Assembly (NCBI RefSeq): GCF_029946005.1
Contig: NZ_JAQSDR010000006.1
Location: 338,910-402,909 of the forward strand
Source: Aquabacterium sp.
Lineage (GTDB): Bacteria; Pseudomonadota; Gammaproteobacteria; Burkholderiales; Burkholderiaceae_C
Length of the DNA: 64,000 nt
Direction of reading: 5' to 3'
Below the pieces are notes generated by a model. It did no database searches, was not told the DNA's origin, and saw only the letters and a list, made by a program, of their open reading frames with translations. Position numbers and translations under genes: made by a program. Positions 9,508 to 19,093 of this stretch are shown here, piece after piece. Within the stretch, counting starts at the first letter, position 1. Each line of letters opens with the position of its first letter.

Positions 9508-11100
9508 ATGCAAAAAATCACCCCTCGGGGTTCGGGGGGGCTGGTCTGCACATCGCCTGGCCATGGTCCGTTCATGGTGTTGCACCAAGGGTCGGACGAT
9601 GTCGTGCGGGTGGGCGTGGGGCCGTCACCGGGTGAATGCCCCCCCACTTTTGCGGTGCTGGTGGCCCCCGCACTGCCCGGCTCGGACCGTTGGCACCTCC
9701 AAGCCTGGTGCTGGCCAGCCACCCACGCTACCGTGCATTTTTTCGACATCCCCGACGGCTGGCTGCAGGCCCATGACCGCTGTGCCGCCCTGCTGCTGAC
9801 CGATCCATCGAGCACACCGGACTGCGTGCCCGGGCTGGATCATCCCGGCATCGCCGAAGAGATTCAACGCCACCTGGAAGGCAGGCGCTTCCAAGACCTG
9901 GCACCGCTGAACCTGCTCTCGGCCCGCCAAACCCGGTGGCCCAACCAACACCGCGACCCCGACGCACAAGGCATCCAAATCGCCGTGGCCAGTTGCCAAT
10001 ACGCCAGCGGCATGATCGATGGCCAACCACGTGTCGGTCAGTGGGCGCCCGGACCGGCCGACCTGTCTTACCACCGCCTGGGCCAATGGCAAAAGCACAG
10101 CCCTCTGGACGCCATTCTGCTGGTCGGCGACCAGGTCTACAGCGACGCCACGGCGGGCCTGTTCGACCCGACTGCGGTGGATGACCGCTACCACGGGCCC
10201 TATCGGCACTGGTTGTCCCGCCCGGTGGTGCGTCAGGCGCTGGCGGGCCCCATGGTGCACACCCTCCCGGACGACCACGAGTTCCACGACAACTGGTCAC
10301 CCATCGGGGCCCTGCACGCCCGCTTCGGCGACAACAACCGGGTTCGGCGAAGCGGCCTGGCTGCCTACTTTGCCCATTTGAGGGGCCACACCGCTGACCA
10401 TCACGCACCGCCGGTCTGGTACCACTTCCAGCAAGGCCCCCTGGCCTGCTTCATGATGGACACCCGCACCGAGCGGGAACGCCGACAGGCGCGCACCTTG
10501 GGGCAGGCTCGCATCATGTCCAGCGCACAAAAGCAGGCCCTGAATGACTGGCTGGCGACTCACGCCAGCACCTGGACGCCCAAGGTGTTGGCTGGCCCCT
10601 CGATGCTGCTGCCCCGCAGGCACACCAGCCTGGCCGACGAGGCCGGCGCCCTCCAATCCGATGCCTGGGACGGCTACCCCGCCGCCCTGCACGGCCTGCT
10701 CGCCCGGCTGTGGCATCACCAGGCCAGGCACGTGGTGTTCGTGTCGGGCGACGAACACCTGGGCTGCGTGTGCCAGATCACCATCAGTTGCCCAGAAGCC
10801 CCCGAACGGGACGTCACTGCCTGGTCCGTGCATTGCCCGGCCCTGTATGCGCCCTTTCCTTTCGCCAACTCGCGGCGCGAAGACTTCGTGCCACGTGAAT
10901 CCTTTCGCTTGCTCGCGCCTCAAAACGACGCCAACCTGGTTTGCCACGTCGACACCTGGTACCCACGCTCGGGCGATGGGTTTAGCGTGTTGGACTTCCA
11001 ATGCCAGCAGGGCCGCTGGCAAGGGCAAGTGAGCTTCGTCCAGGATGATCTGACGACAGGACTGCCCCAGTCGCCAGAGGTCTGCCGCACTCTGTTCTAA
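9508..11100 (+). CDS. PhoD-like metallophosphatase family protein
   Basis: A 530-aa protein whose central part has the PhoD-type metal-binding pattern: VASCQYASG, AILLVGDQVYSDAT, HTLPDDHEFHDNW and FVSGDEHLGC, with the conserved Asp, His and Asn. Such enzymes are phosphodiesterases/alkaline phosphatases, usually exported. No clear signal peptide is seen at the N-terminus, so the location is uncertain. It follows the GMC-hydrolase gene by 39 bases on the same strand and may share its transcript and pathway. It could be a distant PhoD relative of unknown substrate. Confidence 0.75.
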   Translation: MQKITPRGSGGLVCTSPGHGPFMVLHQGSDDVVRVGVGPSPGECPPTFAVLVAPALPGSDRWHLQAWCWPATHATVHFFDIPDGWLQAHDRCAALLLTDPSSTPDCVPGLDHPGIAEEIQRHLEGRRFQDLAPLNLLSARQTRWPNQHRDPDAQGIQIAVASCQYASGMIDGQPRVGQWAPGPADLSYHRLGQWQKHSPLDAILLVGDQVYSDATAGLFDPTAVDDRYHGPYRHWLSRPVVRQALAGPMVHTLPDDHEFHDNWSPIGALHARFGDNNRVRRSGLAAYFAHLRGHTADHHAPPVWYHFQQGPLACFMMDTRTERERRQARTLGQARIMSSAQKQALNDWLATHASTWTPKVLAGPSMLLPRRHTSLADEAGALQSDAWDGYPAALHGLLARLWHHQARHVVFVSGDEHLGCVCQITISCPEAPERDVTAWSVHCPALYAPFPFANSRREDFVPRESFRLLAPQNDANLVCHVDTWYPRSGDGFSVLDFQCQQGRWQGQVSFVQDDLTTGLPQSPEVCRTLF

Positions 11101-11119
11101 GACCTCGTTTACAATGGTC

Positions 11120-11225
11120 GGTGACGGGCCTCCCCGCATGGGGGCGCGGCCAACCGGGTCAGATTGGGAACGAAGCAGCCCTAACCGTTTGCCTCCAGTG
11201 CCGGGGTAAGGCTCGTCACCTTTTT
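11120..11225 (+). ncRNA. ffs: Signal recognition particle RNA (4.5S, small bacterial type)
   Basis: The conserved SRP domain IV loop is present around 11155-11180: GTCAG, then GGAA, then GAAGCAGCC. The ends pair: the bases from 11120 (GGTGACGGGCC) are complementary to 11210-11220 (GGCTCGTCACC), with one wobble. A run of five T follows directly as terminator. A -10-like TACAAT at 11110-11115 fits a transcription start near 11120. The RNA pairs with Ffh to target membrane proteins. It lies between the PhoD-like gene and aroB. Confidence 0.92.
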
Positions 11226-11322
11226 CTTTTGATTGATGCCCCCTGCGTCGCGGCCGGGACCGCTGGGAACCCCACCCACTCTTGCGCGGGCTTGGGGCCC
11301 TTGTTGGGACCTCCAAGCGCTC

Positions 11323-12444
11323 ATGGCATCGACTTCCTCCAGCACATCCCCCACGAGCACGGCCACCACCACGGTCGCCATCGACCTGGGTGACCGCAGC
11401 TACGACATCCTGATCGGCGAAGGCCTGCTCGGCCAGCCCGGCACCTACGCCGGTTTGCCCAAATCGGCCACGGCCCTGATCGTCACCAACACCACCGTGG
11501 GGCCGCTTTACACGGCCAAGCTGACCCAGGCCCTGCAGGCCCACCACCGGCGCGTGCTGTCGGTCGAGTTGCCCGATGGCGAGGCGTTCAAGGACTGGCC
11601 TTCGCTGAACCAGGTGTTCACCACCTTGCTCGAACAAGCCTGCGACCGCAAAACGGTGCTGTACGCCCTGGGTGGCGGCGTGGTGGGCGACATGACGGGT
11701 TTTGCGGCCGCCTGCTACATGCGCGGTGTGCCCTTCGTGCAGGTGCCCACCACTTTGCTGGCGCAGGTCGATTCCAGCGTGGGTGGCAAAACCGCCATCA
11801 ACCACCCGGTGGGCAAAAACATGATCGGGGCTTTTTACCAGCCCCAGCGCGTGATCTGCGACATCGACACGCTCGACACCCTGGCGCAAAGCGAGTTGCT
11901 GGCCGGCCTGGCCGAGGTCATCAAATACGGCCCCATCGCGGATGCCGAATTTTTGACCTGGCTGGAAGACAACCTGGACGCGCTGCTGGCGCGCGACCGC
12001 ACCGCCCTGCGCCACGCCATCCGCCGCTCGTGCGAGATCAAAGCCTGGGTGGTGGGCCAGGATGAGAAAGAAGCCGGCCTGCGCGCCATCCTCAATTTTG
12101 GCCACACCTTTGGTCATGCCATCGAAGCGGGCATGGGCTATGGCGAATGGCTGCACGGCGAAGCCGTGGGTTGCGGCATGGTGATGGCGGCGGACCTGTC
12201 GCACCGCCTGGGCTTGATCGACCAGGCCACCTCGTTGCGCATCAAAGACTTGATCGAGCGCACCGGCTTGCCAGTCGTCGGCCCGGCCCTGGGCTTTGAG
12301 CGCTACTTGGAGCTGATGAGCGTGGACAAGAAGGCCGAAGACGGCGAGATCCGCTTCGTGGTGATCGACCAGTTGGGCAAAGCCAGCATGCGACCCGCGC
12401 CCGATGCCATCGTGCGCGAAGTCATCGCGGCACACACCGCCTGA
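11323..12444 (+). CDS. aroB: 3-dehydroquinate synthase
   Basis: A 373-aa enzyme that converts DAHP to 3-dehydroquinate in the shikimate pathway, using NAD and a divalent metal. Visible signatures are [41 protein letters not shown] and the metal-binding [11 protein letters not shown]. The ATG at 11323 (MASTSS) was chosen; the open frame extends 30 codons upstream, but that part overlaps the spacer after ffs and has no homology. It carries a Ser/Thr-rich N-terminal stretch of about 18 residues before the conserved domain. dgt follows after 7 bases, so the two are likely co-transcribed. Confidence 0.96.
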   Translation: MASTSSSTSPTSTATTTVAIDLGDRSYDILIGEGLLGQPGTYAGLPKSATALIVTNTTVGPLYTAKLTQALQAHHRRVLSVELPDGEAFKDWPSLNQVFTTLLEQACDRKTVLYALGGGVVGDMTGFAAACYMRGVPFVQVPTTLLAQVDSSVGGKTAINHPVGKNMIGAFYQPQRVICDIDTLDTLAQSELLAGLAEVIKYGPIADAEFLTWLEDNLDALLARDRTALRHAIRRSCEIKAWVVGQDEKEAGLRAILNFGHTFGHAIEAGMGYGEWLHGEAVGCGMVMAADLSHRLGLIDQATSLRIKDLIERTGLPVVGPALGFERYLELMSVDKKAEDGEIRFVVIDQLGKASMRPAPDAIVREVIAAHTA

Positions 12445-12451
12445 CATCGCG

Positions 12452-13579
12452 ATGTGGCTCGCCCATTACGCCAGCGACCCGGCGCACACCAAAGGCCGCC
12501 TGCACGCCGAGGCGCCAGCGCCCACGCGCAACGATTTTCAGCGCGACCGCGACCGCATCGTGCACAGCACGGCTTTTCGGCGCCTGGTCTACAAGACCCA
12601 GGTGTTCTTGAACCACGAAGGTGACCTGTTCCGCACCCGGCTGACGCATTCACTGGAGGTGGCGCAACTGGGCCGCTCCATCGCGCGGGCATTGGGTTTG
12701 AACGAAGACCTGGTCGAGGCCATCGCCCTGGCGCATGACCTGGGCCACACACCCTTTGGCCACGCGGGTCAGGACACGCTCAACGAGTGCATGAGCACCT
12801 ATGGTGGCTTCGAGCACAACCTGCAATCGCTGCGCGTGATCGACGAGCTGGAAGAACGCTACCCCGCCTTCAACGGCCTGAACCTGAGCTTTGAAACGCG
12901 CGAAGGCGTGCTCAAGCATTGCTCACGCAAGAATGCCGAGTTGATGGAAGCGCGCGAGCCGGGCGGCGTAGGACACCGCTTCCTGCAAGGCACGCAACCC
13001 AGCCTGGAAGCGCAGCTGTGCAACCTGGCCGACGAGATCGCCTACAACGCCCACGACATCGACGATGGCGTGCGCTCGGGCCTGATCACGATGGAGCAGT
13101 TGGAAAGCGTACCCCTGTTCACGCGCTTTCGGGATGAGACCTTGTCGGAATTCCCGGACGTGAAAGGACGGCGCCTGTTGTTCGACACCATCCGCCGCAT
13201 GCTGTCGCAGCAGGTCTACGACGTGATCGACGCCACGCGCGATGCCCTCACTGAGCATGCACCCAGCTCCGCGGACGCGGCGCGCCTGTGCCCGTCCCTG
13301 GTGCGTTTCAGCCAACCAATGCGGGAAGCCAGCACGCAGCTCAAGCGCTTCCTGTTCAAAGAGTTGTACCGGCATCCCCAGGTCAACGAGACCACGGCGC
13401 GGGCCAAGCAGGTGATTGCCGAGCTGTTCGCGGCCTATGTGGACAAGCCAGGTGAGATGCCTTTGGAGCATGCGCAGCGCGAAGACGCGCACCGCGCGGT
13501 GGCGGACTACATCGCCGGCATGACCGATCGCTTTGCCATCCGCGAACACGAACGGCTCACGGGGCGGCGGCTGTTCTGA
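12452..13579 (+). CDS. dgt: Deoxyguanosinetriphosphate triphosphohydrolase-like protein
   Basis: A 375-aa HD-domain protein of the dGTPase family, which cleaves dNTPs to deoxynucleoside and triphosphate. The HD metal ligands are seen in TRLTHSLEVAQ and AHDLGHTPFGH, and in LADEIAYNAHDIDDG. The start at 12452 (MWLAHYASD) lies 7 bases after the aroB stop. An in-frame start at 12404 would overlap aroB and has no family-like sequence. The short length suits the type-2 dGTPase-like subfamily common in proteobacteria. Confidence 0.92.
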   Translation: MWLAHYASDPAHTKGRLHAEAPAPTRNDFQRDRDRIVHSTAFRRLVYKTQVFLNHEGDLFRTRLTHSLEVAQLGRSIARALGLNEDLVEAIALAHDLGHTPFGHAGQDTLNECMSTYGGFEHNLQSLRVIDELEERYPAFNGLNLSFETREGVLKHCSRKNAELMEAREPGGVGHRFLQGTQPSLEAQLCNLADEIAYNAHDIDDGVRSGLITMEQLESVPLFTRFRDETLSEFPDVKGRRLLFDTIRRMLSQQVYDVIDATRDALTEHAPSSADAARLCPSLVRFSQPMREASTQLKRFLFKELYRHPQVNETTARAKQVIAELFAAYVDKPGEMPLEHAQREDAHRAVADYIAGMTDRFAIREHERLTGRRLF

Positions 13580-13583
13580 GCTC

Positions 13584-15722
13584 TCAAGCGTGAGTTGCTT
13601 CGAGCACTGGCGCCACGATGCGGAACCTCTGGACCAACGCTTCAATCGCGGCCAGTGTGGGCTGTGCACTGAGGATCTCGGCGATCTGAAGAATGTCTTC
13701 CTCAGGCAGCGCCCACCATTGCAACCTGGACAAGGCTCCTCGAACATCTTCATCGAATCGGAACTTGAGGTGCTTGGCCGGATTGCCGCCCACGATTTCG
13801 TAGGGAGCCACATCCTTGACCACCTGGGCATTGGCCGCGATGACCGCGCCATCTCCGATGGTGACGCCCGACATGATGGTTGCCCCATGGCCAATCCACA
13901 CGTCATGGCCAATGACGACATCCCCGTTCGTGGCGGGATGTCCCTTGATGCCCTGGCCACCGAGTTCATCGGCGTACAGGTGCCCGAAGGGATAGGTGCT
14001 CACCCAATCGACCCGGTGATTTCCGCCCAGAAAGATGGTCACGGAAGATGCAATCGAGCAGAAGCTTCCAATGTTCAGCGTGGCGCCTTCGCCCCACTCC
14101 CGGACGCTGAGGTGCTCCATGCCATAGGTGAAACGGCCAATGGTCACGTCACTGCGCCCCACTTTATCGCGCACACCCGACTTGTTGACCACGTGCTTCT
14201 TGCCCGGCTTGTGCAGGACCATGCCCGGCCGCACCTCGTCCGCCCCGACATCGGCAGCGGGCAAATCATCGGGCAGCGCAAAGTCAGCACGCATGACCCG
14301 CGCAGTCGTGCGCTCCTTCATGGTGGTCACCACCTTGGTCAGCACTACGCGCATGAAGGCGGCCTTGTCCTTGGCGCACTCTTTCAGCTTGTCATCAAGG
14401 TAGCCGAACTGCTCCACCGTGAAGCGGTGCTCGAACCAACCCAGGTACCAGAACCAGTCTGTGTAGTAAAGCCATGATTTTTCGTTCAGGGCCCGAAGGT
14501 GGGTGGGATCCTGCCAGGCGGTTGCGGCATGTTCGTAAGGCACCTCAAGCAGAAATTTGCCACCCGTCTTCAGCAGCTTCAGGCAATTGCCCATCAACTC
14601 CGGCAGGTCCGGCACATGCTCCAGCACATTGTTGGCGTAGATCAGTTCGGCACCGCCCTCCTCAAGGCACACGTGGCCACCGTAGGGTGTTTTGACCTTC
14701 ACAGGCCATGACACCGGCCGCCCCAAGTCCAGAACCAGATCGGGCTGAGCGCGGTCAAGCACATCGATGTTCAACCAGCCAGGCTTGTAGTCCTTGCCCG
14801 ACCCCAGGTTGATCCGGGCAGGTCGCCAATCATCGCTGGGTCTCGCCAACTGGTGCGCGCGCCCAAAACCAACCGCGAATGCCATCAGGTCGGCATAGGC
14901 CTCGATCGGATCGGCATCCTGGAAATTCACCAGGCTCTGGATCGCCATCTCGTAAAAATATGGCGAGCCGAACTGCTCAGCAAAATAGGTGTCCAGGTTC
15001 GACTCATCCACCCAGATCACGCTGTTCTCGAACGCGGCATGCGGCATGCTCTGCGGGGCCCGCTCAGAAATGACCGGCGTGCCCACCGAAAGGCAATGCG
15101 ACACGCGCGCCTGCTCGAAACGACTGGTGGGATAAAAGTGCGCATTGAACACGGCTTTGGACTGCACGATCATCTGATCGCGCTCGGGGCCGTACAAGGG
15201 GCTGTCAAACAGACTGACCTTCACGCCCTGGGCTTCGATGCGGTTGATCATCGCGCGGCGGCGATCATTCATGCTGCCAATGAACAGGAGGTCGATCGGA
15301 CGGTCTTCCAGAGGCAGAAACTCAAGCTGAGACAGATAGGGCGCGTACAAGAAGGGCACGATGGGTACTTCTGCGGGCACGGCTGCATAGGCCGCGACGT
15401 TGTCGGCGTCATAGTCCACCACGGCCGAAGTGGCCAGCAACTGCAAGTAATCGCGCGAGACCGCCGCTCCACCTTGGCCCAGTTGCTCCAGATTCACGAA
15501 GACGCAGCTGTAGCGTTGGCGAAGCGCCGCGTCGAAGCCCAGGTGCGCGCCGAAAACGAAGTTCACAGCGTCATGGCGCAGGCGGTTTTTTGCCAAGCTG
15601 ACCTGCGCGCCCATGCGGCGGAACTGGTGGCGGAAGTACCGTGCCTGGTCCAGGAAGCCCAGCGAGTGCACATAACCACTCGGCTGCACGATGCACAGGT
15701 GGACATGGGGGAGCTGGGTCAT
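13584..15722 (-). CDS. Three-domain protein: glycosyltransferase-like, SAM methyltransferase, hexapeptide acyltransferase
   Basis: A 712-aa protein with three modules. Residues about 1-285 look like a GT-B glycosyltransferase (VHLCIVQPSGYVHSLG, LLFIGSMNDRR, SVGTPVISERAP). Residues about 300-440 are a class I methyltransferase (RINLGSGKDYKPGWLNID, ANNVLEHVPDL, LLKTGGKFLLEVP). Residues about 520-690 are a left-handed beta-helix acyltransferase of the CatB/VatD type (NIGSFCSIASSVTIFLGG, VVIGHDVWIGHGATI, GNPAKHLKFRF). Its ATG overlaps the stop of the upstream TPR glycosyltransferase by 4 bases. The flagellins lie just beyond, so it is a good candidate for making or decorating a flagellin glycan. 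This role is inferred. Confidence 0.8.
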   Translation of the reverse strand: MTQLPHVHLCIVQPSGYVHSLGFLDQARYFRHQFRRMGAQVSLAKNRLRHDAVNFVFGAHLGFDAALRQRYSCVFVNLEQLGQGGAAVSRDYLQLLATSAVVDYDADNVAAYAAVPAEVPIVPFLYAPYLSQLEFLPLEDRPIDLLFIGSMNDRRRAMINRIEAQGVKVSLFDSPLYGPERDQMIVQSKAVFNAHFYPTSRFEQARVSHCLSVGTPVISERAPQSMPHAAFENSVIWVDESNLDTYFAEQFGSPYFYEMAIQSLVNFQDADPIEAYADLMAFAVGFGRAHQLARPSDDWRPARINLGSGKDYKPGWLNIDVLDRAQPDLVLDLGRPVSWPVKVKTPYGGHVCLEEGGAELIYANNVLEHVPDLPELMGNCLKLLKTGGKFLLEVPYEHAATAWQDPTHLRALNEKSWLYYTDWFWYLGWFEHRFTVEQFGYLDDKLKECAKDKAAFMRVVLTKVVTTMKERTTARVMRADFALPDDLPAADVGADEVRPGMVLHKPGKKHVVNKSGVRDKVGRSDVTIGRFTYGMEHLSVREWGEGATLNIGSFCSIASSVTIFLGGNHRVDWVSTYPFGHLYADELGGQGIKGHPATNGDVVIGHDVWIGHGATIMSGVTIGDGAVIAANAQVVKDVAPYEIVGGNPAKHLKFRFDEDVRGALSRLQWWALPEEDILQIAEILSAQPTLAAIEALVQRFRIVAPVLEATHA

Positions 15723-17695
15723 GATGAAGGTCCGTCAATGAGGGAGATGTGATCGCACGGTTGGCCTTGCGACCAACGCTCTGCCATGGCCCACAGCAAG
15801 CGGCCGAAGTCACGCGTGTAGCTCTGGCTGTCGAACAGGGGCGCGGTCTCGCGGGCATGAGCCAGGTGGTCCCGGATGGCCTGACGCCGGGCAGGGTCGC
15901 TGGCCAGTTGCATGACTTGCGCCTCGTAGTCCGCCAGCGTGGTGGTGGCCAGCTCGGGCAGACCCACGTCGGTCAGCAAACTGGCAGCCACCCGCGAAGC
16001 GAAGGTCGTGCCCGCATAGGTGACCAGGGGCACCCCCGCCCACAAGGCATCGCTGGCGGTGGTGTGCGCATTGCAAGGCCAGGTGTCGATGAAGACATCT
16101 GCCAGCGCGAGGCGGCTCATGTGCTCCTTGGCCCCCACCCTGGGCGCGAAGAACAGCCGGGCAGGGTCCACCCCTCGGGCTTCGGCCTCGGCGCGCAAGG
16201 GAGCCGAAGATTGATCGTTCCATTGCAACAGCCAGAGCACCGAACCAGGCAGTTGGCGCAGAAGGCGGCACCAAACATCGAACACCTCGGGCGAGAGTTT
16301 GAAGGGTTGATTGAAGCCGCACAGCACCAGGGCATCGCGCGGCAGCCCCACTTCTTCACGCGTGCAAGGTTGAGGTTTGGAACGCTGGCGATCATTGGGC
16401 TGATAGCAGCGCGGCATCAAGGCCAGCTTCTCGCTGTAGTTGTTGGCGTGATCCAGGGGCGACGCGATGGCGTCACCAATGAAGTAGTCCATGTAGTCGG
16501 CGCCCGTCGTGCCGGGAAAGCCCAGGAAGCTGGCTTGCACTGGGGCGGCCCGGTGGCCAAAGATGCCCAAGCGGCTGCCGCGTGTGTGACCTTTCAGGTC
16601 CACCAACACCTCGATACTGTCCTGGCGAACCATCTGCGCCACCTGCAGATCGCTGAATGCATCGATCTTGACGAACTTGGCACAAGCCCGCTTGAGCCGC
16701 TCGCGCATGGGGCTGCCATCCTCCGGACCATGCGAGTACATGGTGACTTCAAAGCGAGGATCGGCGTTCAGCTGCTCGAACACCTCGGCCATCAGGATGG
16801 CGGTAGCGTGCTGGTGAAAATCGGCGGACACAAAACCCACACGAAGACGTTCGCCCAACGCTCGGGGTGCCAAAGGCGCGAATGGCTCAACCAGTCGCGC
16901 CTGGAAGCGCGCGCACGAACGGGCAACACGCAGATGCTCCTGCGCATCATCCGTGACCGTGACATGGGCAAACACCGAGGCCCAGGCGATGGCATGGGCT
17001 GGCAGCTTGGCGGCCAATCCACGCAGGACCACCAGGTCGGTCTTGGCATGCTGCCAAGAGCAAATCTCTCGCTCGATGAACGTCAGCATGCCTTGTGCAG
17101 CCAGATCGCCAGGCCCCATGCCCAAGGCCAGCGCTGTGCGAAAGCATTCGATGGCTTCGTTCTTGAGCCCCAGTGCGTTGAACGACAGACCCAGTCGGTA
17201 GTGAGACAGGACATGGTCCATCTCCAGCGCCAACCCTTCGAACAAGGCACTGATGGCCTTCTCATACTGGCTGGAGTTGAACAGTGACTCGCCCAGCAAC
17301 TGCCAATACTGAGCAGAGCGCGTCACATGCTGCGGTAGGCGCTCCAGCAACCCGACGCTTTCGACATGGCGGTTTTGCCGATTCAGGCACTCACAGGCAA
17401 CCTCCACCGCGATGGCGTTGTCGGGCTGAAGTGCGATCACCTTCATCGCTGTGAGGTGAGCCTGATTGACCGTGCCATTCTTCATCTGGGCACGGGCCAG
17501 GTTCAAAAGGTACAGCGCATCCTGTGGTTGGACTTTCACCGCCTTGTCGAAAGCGGCCTGCGCCTTGGGCCAGTCGCCAGACTTGGCGTATTTCACACCC
17601 GACTCCCAATTTTGATGGGCCACCCTCAAGACTTCGGCCCCCGGGCCGTTATGAGTCTTGTGAGGAGTTTTGACGGGTTTTTGGTGAATAGCCAT
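15719..17695 (-). CDS. TPR O-GlcNAc-transferase-like glycosyltransferase (GT41 type)
   Basis: A 658-aa protein. Residues about 15-230 form TPR repeats (for example WESGVKYAKSGDWPKAQAAF and YEKAISALFEGLAL). Residues about 280-640 are the OGT/SPINDLY catalytic region: RVGFVSADFHQHA, VLVDLKGHTRGSR, PVQASFLGFPGTTGADYMDY, GFNQPFKLSPEVFDVW, FIDTWPCNAHTTASDALW and GVPLVTYAG. The enzyme class transfers a sugar from a nucleotide donor to Ser/Thr of proteins. An ATG at 17695 (MAIHQK) was preferred to an upstream in-frame start at 17749. It lies divergent from fliC, which suggests flagellin as its target. It is followed by a coupled modification gene. Confidence 0.87.
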   Translation of the reverse strand: MAIHQKPVKTPHKTHNGPGAEVLRVAHQNWESGVKYAKSGDWPKAQAAFDKAVKVQPQDALYLLNLARAQMKNGTVNQAHLTAMKVIALQPDNAIAVEVACECLNRQNRHVESVGLLERLPQHVTRSAQYWQLLGESLFNSSQYEKAISALFEGLALEMDHVLSHYRLGLSFNALGLKNEAIECFRTALALGMGPGDLAAQGMLTFIEREICSWQHAKTDLVVLRGLAAKLPAHAIAWASVFAHVTVTDDAQEHLRVARSCARFQARLVEPFAPLAPRALGERLRVGFVSADFHQHATAILMAEVFEQLNADPRFEVTMYSHGPEDGSPMRERLKRACAKFVKIDAFSDLQVAQMVRQDSIEVLVDLKGHTRGSRLGIFGHRAAPVQASFLGFPGTTGADYMDYFIGDAIASPLDHANNYSEKLALMPRCYQPNDRQRSKPQPCTREEVGLPRDALVLCGFNQPFKLSPEVFDVWCRLLRQLPGSVLWLLQWNDQSSAPLRAEAEARGVDPARLFFAPRVGAKEHMSRLALADVFIDTWPCNAHTTASDALWAGVPLVTYAGTTFASRVAASLLTDVGLPELATTTLADYEAQVMQLASDPARRQAIRDHLAHARETAPLFDSQSYTRDFGRLLWAMAERWSQGQPCDHISLIDGPSS

Positions 17696-17802
17696 GAACC
17701 GCAGTCTAGAGAGAGGTCCTGGGAAGCGGGTTCGGAAGTAGGCGGCCACAAAGCGCTTTTTTCACTGGATCTAAAACTTCCTAGTCCCTTTCAAAAAAAA
17801 AC

Positions 17803-17830
17803 TCAAGTCCCTGCAAGCACGTTCCGATAA
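17803..17830 (+). promoter_or_regulatory. Sigma-28 (FliA)-type promoter of fliC
   Basis: TCAAGTCC at 17803-17810, 12 bases, then TCCGATAA at 17823-17830. The same layout recurs before fliD (TCAAGTTC, 12 bases, GCCGATAC). The rest of the 326-base gap 17696-18021 holds no gene that I can support. The predicted leader of fliC is about 180 bases. Confidence 0.7.
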
Positions 17831-18021
17831 GTAAACCAACGGCCTTCACATCATTAAGTAAGTAGGCACGTGGTCCGGTTAGCCGGCCGATGGTTCTGGT
17901 GGCCAAGCCACTTGGGCAATGCGGTTGACTAGCGTCGGGCAGGCGAGCTGCAGTAGCTGTATCGCTGCACCAATCTTGTTAGGCGCTTTCCGCCGTCTTT
18001 TTTTACCATTAGGAGTACACC

Positions 18022-18867
18022 ATGGCTTCCATCATCAACACCAACCTGAACTCGCTGAACGCTCAGCGCAACACCTCGACATCGCAAATGTCGCTGGCCA
18101 CCTCCATGCAGCGTTTGTCGTCGGGTCTGCGCGTCAACTCCGCCAAGGACGACGCCGCCGGTCTGGCCATCGCCGAACGCATGTCGGCACAAATCAAGGG
18201 CATGAACGTCGCGGCGCGCAATGCCAACGACGGCATCTCGCTGGCTCAAACGGCTGAAGGCGCGTTGGGCAAGGTGGGGGAATCGCTGCAACGCATGCGT
18301 GAATTGGCTGTTCAAGCCCGTAACGCCACCAACAGCGACGGCGACAAGGACTCGCTGGACAAGGAATTCCAGCAACTGTCCAAGGAAATCCAGCGCGTTC
18401 TGGGCGGTACCACCTTCAACGGCAAGGCCATCATCGGCAGCGATGCAGACACCCTGACCTTCCAGGTTGGCGCCAACACCACGGACAATGACATCATTGA
18501 GGTTACGACCACCGACATGACCGGAGACGCCAGCATCACCGCCGTGACCGACGCCACGGTGGTGATTGACAGCACGACCGATGTCGCTGGCCTGGCAACC
18601 GTGATCGACGACATCGATGCCGCGATTGACCGCGTCAACACGGAGCGCGCTGTCTTCGGTGCCACGCAAAACCGTTTTGACTCGGTGATCTCGAACCTGC
18701 AAGTCTCGGTTGAAAACCAGACCGCCGCCAAGAGCCGGATCATGGACGCCGACTTCGCCACAGAAACGGCCAACCTGTCTCGTGCGCAGATCCTGCAGCA
18801 GGCTGGTAACGCGATGATTGCTCAGGCCAACCAGTTGCCTCAGCAAGTGCTGTCGCTGCTGCGCTGA
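18022..18867 (+). CDS. fliC: Flagellin (first copy)
   Basis: A short flagellin of 281 aa. It has the conserved D0/D1 N-terminus ([54 protein letters not shown]) and C-terminus ([24 protein letters not shown]-like [22 protein letters not shown], ending QQVLSLLR). The central D2/D3 region is minimal, about 100 residues and rich in Thr/Asp/Val. A strong ribosome site (TAGGAG) lies 9 bases before the ATG. A sigma-28 promoter lies upstream and a strong terminator downstream. The Ser/Thr-rich middle is the likely site for O-glycosylation by the neighbouring enzymes. Confidence 0.97.
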   Translation: MASIINTNLNSLNAQRNTSTSQMSLATSMQRLSSGLRVNSAKDDAAGLAIAERMSAQIKGMNVAARNANDGISLAQTAEGALGKVGESLQRMRELAVQARNATNSDGDKDSLDKEFQQLSKEIQRVLGGTTFNGKAIIGSDADTLTFQVGANTTDNDIIEVTTTDMTGDASITAVTDATVVIDSTTDVAGLATVIDDIDAAIDRVNTERAVFGATQNRFDSVISNLQVSVENQTAAKSRIMDADFATETANLSRAQILQQAGNAMIAQANQLPQQVLSLLR

Positions 18868-18908
18868 TCAGCCAGGAAAAGGGGCCTCACCGCCCCGGTT
18901 CTTCCAAG

Positions 18909-18935
18909 AGCCACCTTCGGGTGGCTTTTTCTTTT
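18909..18935 (+). terminator. Rho-independent terminator after fliC
   Basis: AGCCACC (18909-18915), loop TTCG, GGTGGCT (18920-18926), followed by a T-rich run to 18935. A stable UUCG-loop hairpin directly behind the first flagellin gene, so the second flagellin needs its own promoter or read-through. Confidence 0.9.
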
Positions 18936-19093
18936 GATTAAGGCCGTTTTCACTCCTCACATCCCACGATTGCGCCTCGCAGAAGTCTCAAACAATTGGG
19001 GCACAGGTCAAAGCTTTCAAACAGTCCCTTTGACCAGCTTTCTAGCAGGCCGGCGTGCGCGCCGGAAGTCATCGGATTTCTCAGGAGTGCCCC

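Noticed and set aside
10297..12447. A 716-codon minus-strand open frame opposite the PhoD-like gene, ffs and aroB
   Set aside because: It is antisense to clear genes and runs through the ffs RNA. Its translation is His/Gln/Gly-rich with no motifs, a product of high GC at third positions.
15749..17287. A 512-codon plus-strand frame opposite the TPR glycosyltransferase
   Set aside because: The minus strand encodes clear TPR and GT41 motifs; the plus frame has none.
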